64,000 nt of DNA, taken from an uncultured Prochlorococcus sp. (GTDB lineage: Bacteria > Cyanobacteriota > Cyanobacteriia > PCC-6307 > Cyanobiaceae). The notes under the pieces were generated by a model, which was not told the DNA's origin, did no database searches, and saw nothing but the letters and a program-made list of their open reading frames with translations. Both the position numbers and the translations under genes were made by a program. Every line of letters starts with the position of its first letter. Position 1 is the first letter of the stretch. This document shows positions 58,461 to 64,000 of this stretch, piece after piece. The stretch lies in contig CACKJM010000001.1 of assembly GCA_902600475.1 (NCBI GenBank), forward strand, positions 2,685-66,684, given 5' to 3'.

Positions 58461-58575
58461 AGAAATAATCAATTAAATTTATTTAAAACATATCAAGGTT
58501 AAAAGTAAGTAAAGCATGTAATATTTTTGCTTTCTTCTTCCGATCTACTGAAATATTTAATTTTTATAATTTCTA

Positions 58576-58590
58576 TATCGACTGTCAATC
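58576..58590. repeat. 15-bp near-palindrome, copy b
   Basis: TATCGACTGTCAATC, one base from copy a. It starts the 50-bp block 58578-58627 that is 48/50 identical to 58010-58059. Confidence 0.7.
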
Positions 58591-58594
58591 GTAT

Positions 58595-58627
58595 TTAATA
58601 TAGCGGTACAAGTAGTAAGCGTTTCAT
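58595..58627 (-). CDS. 33-nt mini-ORF (MKRLLLVPLY)
   Basis: ATG directly follows the TAA of the TM2 gene (TAAATG). Ten codons then TAA. Paralogue of 58027-58059. Confidence 0.45.
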   Translation of the reverse strand: MKRLLLVPLY

Positions 58628-58855
58628 TTAATCATCTGCATCTTCAAATTCTCTTAGCAAACGAAAAGTTTTAGAAATAAATGGGAAAATCCATACCAAC
58701 AAACCTACTACTGTTATCAAAGCAACAAGAAAACCCAAAATTGCTAAGAATCCACCAGTTACATCTCCTTCGTAAAATCGATCAAGTCCAATTGGAGCAC
58801 CAACTCCTAAAAGGAAGAGTCTTGTTAGAGTTTGTTTTTCTTTTTTTCTCAACAT
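58628..58855 (-). CDS. TM2-domain small membrane protein (75 aa)
   Basis: Two hydrophobic segments with LLGVGAPIGLDRFYEGDVTGG between, close to the TM2 pattern (glycines and an acidic DRFY turn). Basic start LRKKEKQTLTR. It lies 30-35 bp downstream of a near-palindrome (copy c). Function unknown. Confidence 0.7.
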   Translation of the reverse strand: MLRKKEKQTLTRLFLLGVGAPIGLDRFYEGDVTGGFLAILGFLVALITVVGLLVWIFPFISKTFRLLREFEDADD

Positions 58856-58888
58856 AAATAAAAAAGATGGAACTACCTCTCAAGTTTA
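58856..58888 (-). promoter_or_regulatory. Weak terminator-like unit before the TM2 gene
   Basis: On the minus strand AGAGG, loop TAGTT, CC-A-TCT with one bulge, followed by TTTTTT just before the start codon region. Weaker than the units at 57977 and 61861, but in the same place relative to the ATG. Confidence 0.4.
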
Positions 58889-58903
58889 GATCGAATGTCA
58901 ATC
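58889..58903. repeat. 15-bp near-palindrome, copy c
   Basis: GATCGAATGTCAATC, two bases different from copy d within the core. It is 33 bp before the TM2 start codon. Confidence 0.65.
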
Positions 58904-58934
58904 AATAAAATTATCCCATAGCAGTAATATCATC
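58904..58934 (-). pseudogene. Possible 3' remnant of a DUF3303-type gene
   Basis: The minus-strand reading GCTATGGGATAATT (ending ..TAMG then stop) followed by ATTGATTGACA matches the end of the DUF3303 gene at 61913 (GCAATGGGATAATT, ..AAMG then stop) and its flank. Only the last few codons are alike; upstream the frame is closed. Likely a cassette boundary left from a lost gene. Confidence 0.4.
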
Positions 58935-59057
58935 TGAAAAAAGTGGATTAAAGAATAATTACAGCACTCCCTAAAAATAATTTGACACCTATAGATGGGC
59001 CGTCTAAATTTATTCTGCACACTTCAGAATCATTGTGCTGCAGGCAGTCTTGATTGG

Positions 59058-59153
<96 letters not shown>

Positions 59154-59257
59154 TGGCCAAAAGTATTGCTACGAGCAAAAGGTAAGTAGTAAAAAAGTAT
59201 AAATATTGTTTCTTTGATTCGACAGGGGATCCTTGCAGAATTGATCAATATAAATGG

Positions 59258-59270
59258 GATCTGGTAGATC
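59258..59270. promoter_or_regulatory. Palindrome upstream of the second 63-aa gene
   Basis: GATCT-GGT-AGATC followed by AGCATTTT, 49 bp before ATG 59320; see the twin at 55448-55460. Confidence 0.6.
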
Positions 59271-59319
59271 AGCATTTTATCCAAAATTCAGATGTATTTG
59301 ATAAAACTTGTATTTAGTA

Positions 59320-59511
59320 ATGTCACTATCGTTATACCGTATGCACAGAATTTATCTTGCAGCGACCATGAATTATGGTCTTGTTTCTAATGATCCCGAA
59401 GAGTTGGCCTACTACAAAAAAATCAGAAAAGAGATTGATGATGTGAAAAAAGAACCTTTCAAAAGAGGGATACCTATTAATTGGGATAAACCAGAAGAAA
59501 TACATAAATGA
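59320..59511 (+). CDS. Small paralogous protein, copy outside the element (63 aa)
   Basis: Same length and start as the copy at 55510; RMHRIYLAATMNYGL is identical, and the DNA upstream and downstream also aligns. It lies 166 bp beyond attR. Function unknown. Confidence 0.8.
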   Translation: MSLSLYRMHRIYLAATMNYGLVSNDPEELAYYKKIRKEIDDVKKEPFKRGIPINWDKPEEIHK

Positions 59512-59605
59512 ATCTAAATACTTTTTTTTATTAATTGATGGAAGTCTTATGATTATTGGTTTGCCTTTACTGATAATTTTTAAAGGGGAAAATAATCGAA
59601 ATTAA
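59508..59605 (+). pseudogene. Frameshifted copy of the 31-aa mini-protein gene
   Basis: It begins with the same ATGA overlap. A T-run of eight (six at 55698) brings a stop after eight codons; removing two bases restores an open frame alike to the intact copy (..LLIDGSL.., ..IGLPLL..) ending at TAA 59605. Loss of function or a real difference at a homopolymer, or a sequencing error. Confidence 0.6.
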
Positions 59606-59684
59606 ATGAGATTTTAACCATATTCAAATTCAATTGTTGATCCTTTATCCGTATAAGGGAGTTCCTCAAACCGTACATATTTAT

Positions 59685-59707
59685 TAGTCGGGTAGCTTGC
59701 CTGACTA
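59685..59707. promoter_or_regulatory. Hairpin leader of the 45-aa gene
   Basis: TAGTCGGG (59685-59692) pairs with CCTGACTA (59700-59707; one G-U) around TAGCTTG. The following leader to ATG 59739 is unusually mixed in base content for the region (GAACATGGTTGTAGTCGTC), which suggests a constrained RNA. No known riboswitch recognised. Confidence 0.5.
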
Positions 59708-59738
59708 GTTAGAACATGGTTGTAGTCGTCATTAGCAA

Positions 59739-59876
59739 ATGTCTACCAAATCCACCCTAAAAGAAGATCATAAATCTGAGATTGAAGAAAGATCAGAAGA
59801 AGAACTTCTTGAAGAAGAAATTAGGAATCAGCAAACATTGGATAGCTTTTTTGAATCCGATAAAAACTGGAGCTGA
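59739..59876 (+). CDS. Small acidic protein (45 aa)
   Basis: ATG 59739 to TGA 59876. Highly charged helix (EIEERSEEELLEEEIRNQQ) then LDSFFESDKNWS. It lies 27 bp upstream of the 61-aa gene on the same strand. Unknown function; a coiled-coil-like acidic protein. Confidence 0.6.
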   Translation: MSTKSTLKEDHKSEIEERSEEELLEEEIRNQQTLDSFFESDKNWS

Positions 59877-59903
59877 TCAAAACTTATTTATTAGGAGAAA
59901 GTT

Positions 59904-60089
59904 ATGAACTCAAAAAGATCACCATTCTCAATCTTGAATAAAGAGAGTAGAGAAATTGACTATGTCAAAGGAGTTTACAAGAGAAAAATTCAAGCTGAAA
60001 TTGAATCTTATAAAGATCCCGAAGATGAAGATAAGAGAGATACAATCCAAGCTCAAGATATATTGATGCTTGATAGGATCTCAATTTAG
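59904..60089 (+). CDS. Hypothetical small protein (61 aa)
   Basis: A good Shine-Dalgarno (AGGAGAAAG) lies just before ATG 59904. Charged soluble chain (SILNKESREIDYVKGVYKRKIQAEI). Convergent with the 100-aa gene, sharing four bases at the stops. Unknown function. Confidence 0.65.
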   Translation: MNSKRSPFSILNKESREIDYVKGVYKRKIQAEIESYKDPEDEDKRDTIQAQDILMLDRISI

Positions 60090-60388
60090 TTATTCTTTTT
60101 TTTCTTCTTCTTATCCTTTTTTTTCTTCTTTACCTTTTCATAAACCTCATCAGCCTTCTGTTCAATATTATCCAGCTTATTCGAAAGTTCCTTTAAAGTT
60201 TCTGCTTTTGCTTCTTTAACTAAAGTATTTTTTAACTCAATAATTTTAACAGGCTCTTCTTTAACTACAGTATCTTTTGTCTCTTCAGTTTTAATTCCAA
60301 ACTTACCTTTTATAAAATTGGCTATAAAAATAAGCACAGGTACATGGGCTAGACCACCTATTACTATTTTTGTTTCTGAATAAGGCAT
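60086..60388 (-). CDS. Hypothetical membrane-anchored Lys-rich protein (100 aa)
   Basis: N-terminal hydrophobic stretch (IVIGGLAHVPVLIFIANFI), then Glu/Lys-rich helix (ELSNKLDNIEQKADEVYEKVKKK) and a C-terminus of almost only lysine. Pattern of a membrane-tethered helical protein. Unknown function. Confidence 0.6.
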   Translation of the reverse strand: MPYSETKIVIGGLAHVPVLIFIANFIKGKFGIKTEETKDTVVKEEPVKIIELKNTLVKEAKAETLKELSNKLDNIEQKADEVYEKVKKKKKDKKKKKKNN

Positions 60389-60528
60389 TTAATAGTTAAA
60401 GTTCTGAGATATTTAAGCATAAATTTAATTTTTGAATTCGTTTTATTAAGCCAATAAATATTAGTAATCATTTCTTGATTCGTAGATCAAAAATCTTGCT
60501 ATTAATTAAGTAGAGACTTTTTTATTAA

Positions 60529-60618
60529 ATGCCATTAGACGTATTTCTAATGAACATGTGTGTTGTAGTTATAGTATTGCTTATCAGAAGAGAAATCAAA
60601 CTTAAGAAGGCGAGATAA
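60529..60618 (+). CDS. 29-aa membrane mini-protein
   Basis: MPLDVFLMNMCVVVIVLLIRREIKLKKAR: one hydrophobic segment and a basic tail. Three bases before the next ORF. Plausible, low certainty owing to size. Confidence 0.4.
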   Translation: MPLDVFLMNMCVVVIVLLIRREIKLKKAR

Positions 60619-60621
60619 ATT

Positions 60622-60741
60622 ATGAAAACACAAATTTTAAAAGAGCATTACATTCCAAATGTTCATGCTATTACTATTTTACTAATGCTTCTTCTATGTC
60701 TATGGTTACCTCTAGCACTCAGATTTTTATTAATAATTTAG
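60622..60741 (+). CDS. 39-aa membrane mini-protein
   Basis: ATG 60622 to TAG 60741, preceded by AAGGCGAG as a possible ribosome site. Hydrophobic segment HAITILLMLLLCLWLPLALRF. Adjacent to the 29-aa ORF in the same direction. Confidence 0.5.
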   Translation: MKTQILKEHYIPNVHAITILLMLLLCLWLPLALRFLLII

Positions 60742-60791
60742 TCGAATTAATTTAGTTAATACTTTTATCGTTTAACTTTAAAGACCTTTTT

Positions 60792-60941
60792 TTATGGGTA
60801 TAACTTTTTAATAGCTTCTTGTTGTTCTTGTTTTTTTATTTCTGCAGCATCATATACGGGACAAGTGTTCTGATTAAGTGATGAGAAAAAAGCACTTTTT
60901 TTAAAACGTTTGAATATAGGAGTCAATAGTAAACTTCTCAT
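60792..60941 (-). CDS. Small protein with MRSLLL start (49 aa)
   Basis: ATG 60939-60941 to TAA 60792. Begins MRSLLLTPIFKRFKK, similar to the MKRLLL/MKGLLF starts of this region; then CPVYDAAEIKKQEQQEAIKKLYP. It lies 21 bp after the stop of the DUF1651 gene in the same run. Unknown function. Confidence 0.55.
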   Translation of the reverse strand: MRSLLLTPIFKRFKKSAFFSSLNQNTCPVYDAAEIKKQEQQEAIKKLYP

Positions 60942-60962
60942 TTTTTGTATTTGCTAAATTGT

Positions 60963-61229
60963 TCAAACATACTTATCTCCCTCTTTTTTCCAAACTTCCT
61001 CAGTTTTCCTCCAACCATGCGAGATTAACCTTTCATAAATTTCTCTAGCTAAATCTATATCTACAGAAATTGTTGTTGTCATTAAAGGTGGTTCTTTTCC
61101 AAACAAACCAACAATTTTTCCAGTATCTACAAACATATACTCAAAAACACCATCTATGCTCTTATCGTTTTTTATAAACCTTTTTACTTCTGTTCTTTTT
61201 GGATTAATCAACCAATAAGATTTAGTCAT
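60963..61229 (-). CDS. DUF1651 family protein (88 aa)
   Basis: Opening WLINPKRTEVKRFIKN, KEPPLMTTTISVDIDLAREIYERLISHGWRKTEE is the DUF1651 pattern seen in many copies in Prochlorococcus and marine Synechococcus. Its ATG overlaps the stop of a 33-nt mini-ORF (TAATG). Function unknown. Confidence 0.82.
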   Translation of the reverse strand: MTKSYWLINPKRTEVKRFIKNDKSIDGVFEYMFVDTGKIVGLFGKEPPLMTTTISVDIDLAREIYERLISHGWRKTEEVWKKEGDKYV

Positions 61230-61261
61230 TAATTAGAAGGTATAAATAGTAAGCCTTTCAT
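61229..61261 (-). CDS. 33-nt mini-ORF bridging two genes (MKGLLFIPSN)
   Basis: Its ATG overlaps the TAA of the DUF3303-like gene at 61261 (TAATG) and its own TAA overlaps the ATG of the DUF1651 gene (TAATG). Exactly ten codons, the same size and same M-K-x-L-L start as the mini-ORFs at 58027 and 58595. Coupled re-initiation is the simplest reading. Confidence 0.45.
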   Translation of the reverse strand: MKGLLFIPSN

Positions 61262-61542
61262 TAACAATATAAAGCTACTGTTTGATCTAAATCTGCACAA
61301 GGTTCAATAGTAAATTCCAATAATTCTCTCCAAGGACTCCACTGTTTCCAAATAGTTTCTAAAGAATCAGCTTCTACAACAGAGTACCCATTGCCATGTT
61401 GAGGTAAGAAAATCCAAGATTGAACGTCATAACCTTCTGGTCTATTTTGTGGCCCTCCTTTGTAGTACCATTCTTTTAACATTTTTGATCCCTTGTCTTG
61501 GGCGTTTGCATCAGTAAATTTATAAGAAATTAAAAAAAGCAT
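61261..61542 (-). CDS. DUF3303-like small protein (93 aa)
   Basis: Contains MLKEWYYKGGPQNRPEGYDVQSWIFLPQHGNGYSVVEADS, matching DUF3303-type domains, and ends with three cysteines. Hydrophobic first residues may be a cleaved signal. It is related in layout to the gene at 61913. Confidence 0.7.
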   Translation of the reverse strand: MLFLISYKFTDANAQDKGSKMLKEWYYKGGPQNRPEGYDVQSWIFLPQHGNGYSVVEADSLETIWKQWSPWRELLEFTIEPCADLDQTVALYC

Positions 61543-61581
61543 AAATAAATAACAATATAAACTTATTTTAAGAGTCTAAAT

Positions 61582-61860
61582 TTAAAAGTAACTTGATATT
61601 ACAGTCGAATCATAAATATGACCTGCACTCTCAATTAATGGTTTAACTGCTGGATCTTCAAACATAGCTATTGATTTACCTTCTTCACCCTGTTCAATAA
61701 GAATTACACTGGTTGGATCTTCTTTCTTTACACCTTTATATAAGCAAACAATTCCACGTTCTTTATTCATTTGTATATTTTCTTGGCTGTCATAAACTGC
61801 AGCCCATTCCTCAAAAGGAACGCTTATTTTAAATGTAAAAACAGTAGTTTCAACAGACAT
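61582..61860 (-). CDS. DUF3764 family protein (92 aa)
   Basis: MSVETTVFTFKISVPFEEWAAV and the ending GHIYDSTVIS match DUF3764 and the paralogue at 57692. A perfect terminator-like hairpin lies directly before the ATG. Function unknown. Confidence 0.82.
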   Translation of the reverse strand: MSVETTVFTFKISVPFEEWAAVYDSQENIQMNKERGIVCLYKGVKKEDPTSVILIEQGEEGKSIAMFEDPAVKPLIESAGHIYDSTVISSYF

Positions 61861-61884
61861 AAAAAAAGGAGCTAGTTGCTCCTT
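61861..61884 (-). promoter_or_regulatory. Terminator-like hairpin directly before the DUF3764 start
   Basis: Minus strand: AAGGAGC, 5-base loop, GCTCCTT (7-bp perfect), then seven T reaching the ATG. The 3' arm resembles an anti-Shine-Dalgarno. Confidence 0.75.
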
Positions 61885-61890
61885 ATTCTA

Positions 61891-61905
61891 GATCGACTGT
61901 CAATC
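61891..61905. repeat. 15-bp near-palindrome, copy d
   Basis: GATCGACTGTCAATC, identical to copy a. It lies 30 bp upstream of the DUF3764 ATG and 7 bp past the DUF3303 stop. Confidence 0.7.
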
Positions 61906-61912
61906 AATTGAA

Positions 61913-62233
61913 TTATCCCATTGCTGCAACAGCATCAGCAACTTGTTTGTTTCTTTGAATAACCTCATCATCATTTAAAACAGCAGTGATATTCCAATCA
62001 AGACCAAATTTCGCTCTCCACACTCCAAAATGTTGAGATATTGCTAAGTGATTATCAGCCTTGAAAGTTACAAAAACCTCTCCTGTTTCTGGCGCATGGA
62101 ATCTACTTACCAATTCAAATCCATCAAAATTATCCATAGGTGCACCGGAAGCAATATATTGCTCAAACATCTTGTAACCTTCGGACTGAGAAATTCCGTC
62201 TGGAATAAGTCCATGAACGTGATAATAAGCCAT
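61913..62233 (-). CDS. DUF3303 family protein (106 aa)
   Basis: AYYHVHGLIPDGISQSEGYKMFEQYIASGAPM, then ETGEVFVTFKADNHLAISQHFGVWRAKFGLDW and a helix ending AAMG. Small ABM-like fold, no known active site. It precedes the DUF3764 gene in the same direction. Confidence 0.8.
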   Translation of the reverse strand: MAYYHVHGLIPDGISQSEGYKMFEQYIASGAPMDNFDGFELVSRFHAPETGEVFVTFKADNHLAISQHFGVWRAKFGLDWNITAVLNDDEVIQRNKQVADAVAAMG

Positions 62234-62404
62234 AAATAAAAATCATGAATGTAATTTCAATTTAAAAACCATATTTTAAAAAGCATTTAAATTATCTTTA
62301 AATTTAGATTTTTAAGCCTTTTTTAAATATGTATTCCCGCAAAAAAAATTTTATTTGGTATAGCATGTACCGTTTATAAATTTTTTTTTAGCTATTTATT
62401 GGCT

Positions 62405-62587
62405 ATGAGTTATTTTGCTGAACCTAACCATATTGAATATGATGCATGGTTCGATGAAAACATCGATCCAGTGGATCTTGTGAATTACTCAGATGAAAAG
62501 GAGTTCAGTGATTCGGTTCACTTTAAGTTCCACAAGATGTCCACTAGAAATTTAACGATTGGTTCATCTGATAATTTTCACTGGTAA
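62405..62587 (+). CDS. Hypothetical acidic protein (60 aa)
   Basis: ATG 62405 (an upstream TTG adds two residues). Acidic start MSYFAEPNHIEYDAWFDENIDPVDLVNYSD, then KFHKMSTRNL. Folded composition; unknown function. Confidence 0.6.
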   Translation: MSYFAEPNHIEYDAWFDENIDPVDLVNYSDEKEFSDSVHFKFHKMSTRNLTIGSSDNFHW

Positions 62588-62623
62588 GTAAAAGATTTTT
62601 AACTCCATAGATATTTATGAATC

Positions 62624-63001
62624 TTACGCAGAATATGTTCCATCACTTTCTCTTCTTGCCTTAGCTAATACAATTTCATCTACAACTTTTTCAATCATGT
62701 AAGCACTTTTTTTACCAAAGCATTTTTCTTTTTTAATGCTCTCAAAATCATATGGCATTAAATCATTATGTTCACAACAGTCGCATTTTATATCAATTTT
62801 CTTACCTCTGAAAACCTCCAAAGCTCTAGAAAAAATCCATTGCTGAACTGAGATACTTTCCCAGCTATCAAAATTCGACCATTCATCAAATTCCTTATTA
62901 AGGATGACTTTTAATCCATCAGCCTGATTTACATATACTAAGTATGAATCTTTTCTTGGTTCATCATTAATACCAATTGTTTTGACAGAATTTTGATTCA
63001 T
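62624..63001 (-). CDS. Hypothetical protein with Cys cluster (125 aa)
   Basis: Contains IKCDCCEHNDLMPY and a further KKEKCFGKKS, a possible metal site. WSNFDSWESISVQQWIF precedes it. No family recognised. ATG at 63001. Confidence 0.65.
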   Translation of the reverse strand: MNQNSVKTIGINDEPRKDSYLVYVNQADGLKVILNKEFDEWSNFDSWESISVQQWIFSRALEVFRGKKIDIKCDCCEHNDLMPYDFESIKKEKCFGKKSAYMIEKVVDEIVLAKARRESDGTYSA

Positions 63002-63071
63002 TAAATATAGGTTTATTGAGTAGCCTTATAAATCTAGAGGATAATTTCAAAAATATAAACAAAAAAATGTC

Positions 63072-63539
63072 TCAAATAAGTTCATTAATTGCTTTATCTA
63101 ATCTAGAAGTATGATTTGTATTTCTGAGTAATTCAAAATCCTTAAAATCAAATCCCGGGCCAACACAACAACTCACTAAAGTAAATTCGCCTGTACTTTT
63201 TGCAGCTTGCCAATATCCAGATGGGATCATTTCTACTGGATTATTGGAATCTAAAATTAAATTTCTCATTAACTTATTATCATTATCTAGGCACCATAAA
63301 TTCAAAGGATCACCCCTAAGATAAATCCAAATTTCATCTGCATTTTTTACTCTATGCCACGCACTTTTTGCATCTCTCTCCAAAAGATAATAAATTCCGG
63401 TAATAAAGTTTCTTCTTTGACCATCTTCTCTCGTTAGAGAACTATTACTCCTTACGATTTCTCTAAACCATCCACCTTCAGGATGACGAAATAAATTAAA
63501 TTGTTTAATTATTTCTAAACTTTTTTGATTAGGTTTCAC
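63072..63539 (-). CDS. Cupin DUF985 family protein (155 aa)
   Basis: HPEGGWFREIVRS, FITGIYYLLERDAKSAWHRVKNADEIWIYLRGDPL and TLVSCCVGPGFDFKDFELL form the cupin_5/DUF985 pattern with metal-type histidines. ATG at 63539 (GTG-type not excluded). Substrate unknown. Confidence 0.88.
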   Translation of the reverse strand: MKPNQKSLEIIKQFNLFRHPEGGWFREIVRSNSSLTREDGQRRNFITGIYYLLERDAKSAWHRVKNADEIWIYLRGDPLNLWCLDNDNKLMRNLILDSNNPVEMIPSGYWQAAKSTGEFTLVSCCVGPGFDFKDFELLRNTNHTSRLDKAINELI

Positions 63540-63622
63540 TTTACTAAAAATATTTTAAACATCATTATTACTAGCAGTAATAAATTGAAAATTACTTAAC
63601 TTTAAATGTAAGTTTTTAAAAC

Positions 63623-63766
63623 TTAAGCGCAAATAACTGATAAGTCTACAAAATTCTTATTTTCATCTGCTAGTTCAGTAATGATTCTATTGAGCCATTC
63701 AGAGGTCGTTTCACAATAGCCTACATTTAAAATTGTTTTTTGCTTTGCTATTTCTTCTTTATTCAT
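63623..63766 (-). CDS. Small protein (47 aa)
   Basis: ATG 63764-63766 to TAA 63623. Amphipathic chain NKEEIAKQKTILNVGYCETTSEWLNRIITELADENKNF. Unknown. The region between it and the cupin gene is short and empty. Confidence 0.5.
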   Translation of the reverse strand: MNKEEIAKQKTILNVGYCETTSEWLNRIITELADENKNFVDLSVICA

Positions 63767-63949
63767 AGTTAGAGTATTTTTACATAAAATTAGTCTTTAA
63801 TTAAATGTATGTGAATAAGTCTTAATTACTATCTATTTCAAAAAGTTGTATTTAATACATATTTTAGAAATGCTAGTAAATAAATAAAATTAAATCGTTG
63901 ACAAGAAAATCTATACAAGTAAAAGTAGAAAAAATTTATTATTTAACCT

Positions 63950-64000
63950 ATGAATAACATCAAAATAGAGGAATTGATGAAAGTAAGGTTCGATGGTATT
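63950..64000 (+). CDS. Partial ORF at right edge
   Basis: ATG 63950 opens 17 codons (NNIKIEELMKVRFDGI) and runs off the window. Too short to assign. Confidence 0.4.
   Translation, partial: MNNIKIEELMKVRFDGI

Overview
The window looks like the chromosome of a Prochlorococcus-type marine picocyanobacterium, probably a low-GC (high-light or LLI-like) strain. The DNA is strongly AT-rich and tightly packed. It encodes chlorophyll synthase, NdhB, a phylloquinone methyltransferase, PipX/PipY and SepF, and it holds small protein families typical of this genus (DUF1651, DUF3303, DUF3764, DUF2862, DUF1823). The genus call is inference from gene content; the strain cannot be named from sequence alone.

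Positions 1-47,643 are ordinary core genome: topA, ndhB, birA, menG, hisF, chlG, a class A PBP, rsmB, a photolyase-like operon with three small partners (DUF2256, DUF2805, DCC), trmH, lepA, mqo, nfu, a glutamine-riboswitch-controlled DUF4278 (PirA-like) gene, an ArsM-like methyltransferase, murE-yidD, rpsD, a sulfur amino acid cluster (two cystathionine-synthase-like genes plus cysK), queA, pyruvate dehydrogenase E2, an acyl-activating enzyme, lipB, hpf, a degenerate deoC, recO, and the run der-ecfT-pipX-pipY-sepF-proC, followed by DUF1823, cobI, miaE and aroQ.

At 47.6 kb a tRNA-Tyr/tRNA-Thr pair marks the left end of an integrated element. A perfect 96-bp direct repeat (47630-47725 and 59058-59153), holding the last 14 bases of tRNA-Tyr and all of tRNA-Thr, brackets about 11.4 kb. 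Inside lie a tyrosine recombinase next to the left repeat, several secreted or membrane proteins of unknown function, a SIMPL-domain protein, and a 1442-residue DUF4011/SF1-helicase/Vsr-nuclease protein resembling the Hhe class of anti-phage proteins. The layout matches the tRNA-targeted integrative elements (tycheposons) described in Prochlorococcus.

From 59,154 to the right edge the DNA still looks like accessory island: very small genes, paralogues of genes inside the element, a cupin and two DUF3303/DUF3764 pairs. Across 57-62 kb there is repeated structure that ordinary gene calls do not explain: a 15-bp near-palindrome, a terminator-like hairpin placed directly before start codons, and three exactly 33-nt mini-ORFs (MKxLL...) that overlap or abut the stop codons of upstream genes. 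A second repeated cassette lies on both sides of the right repeat. These modular junctions are the least explained part of the window.
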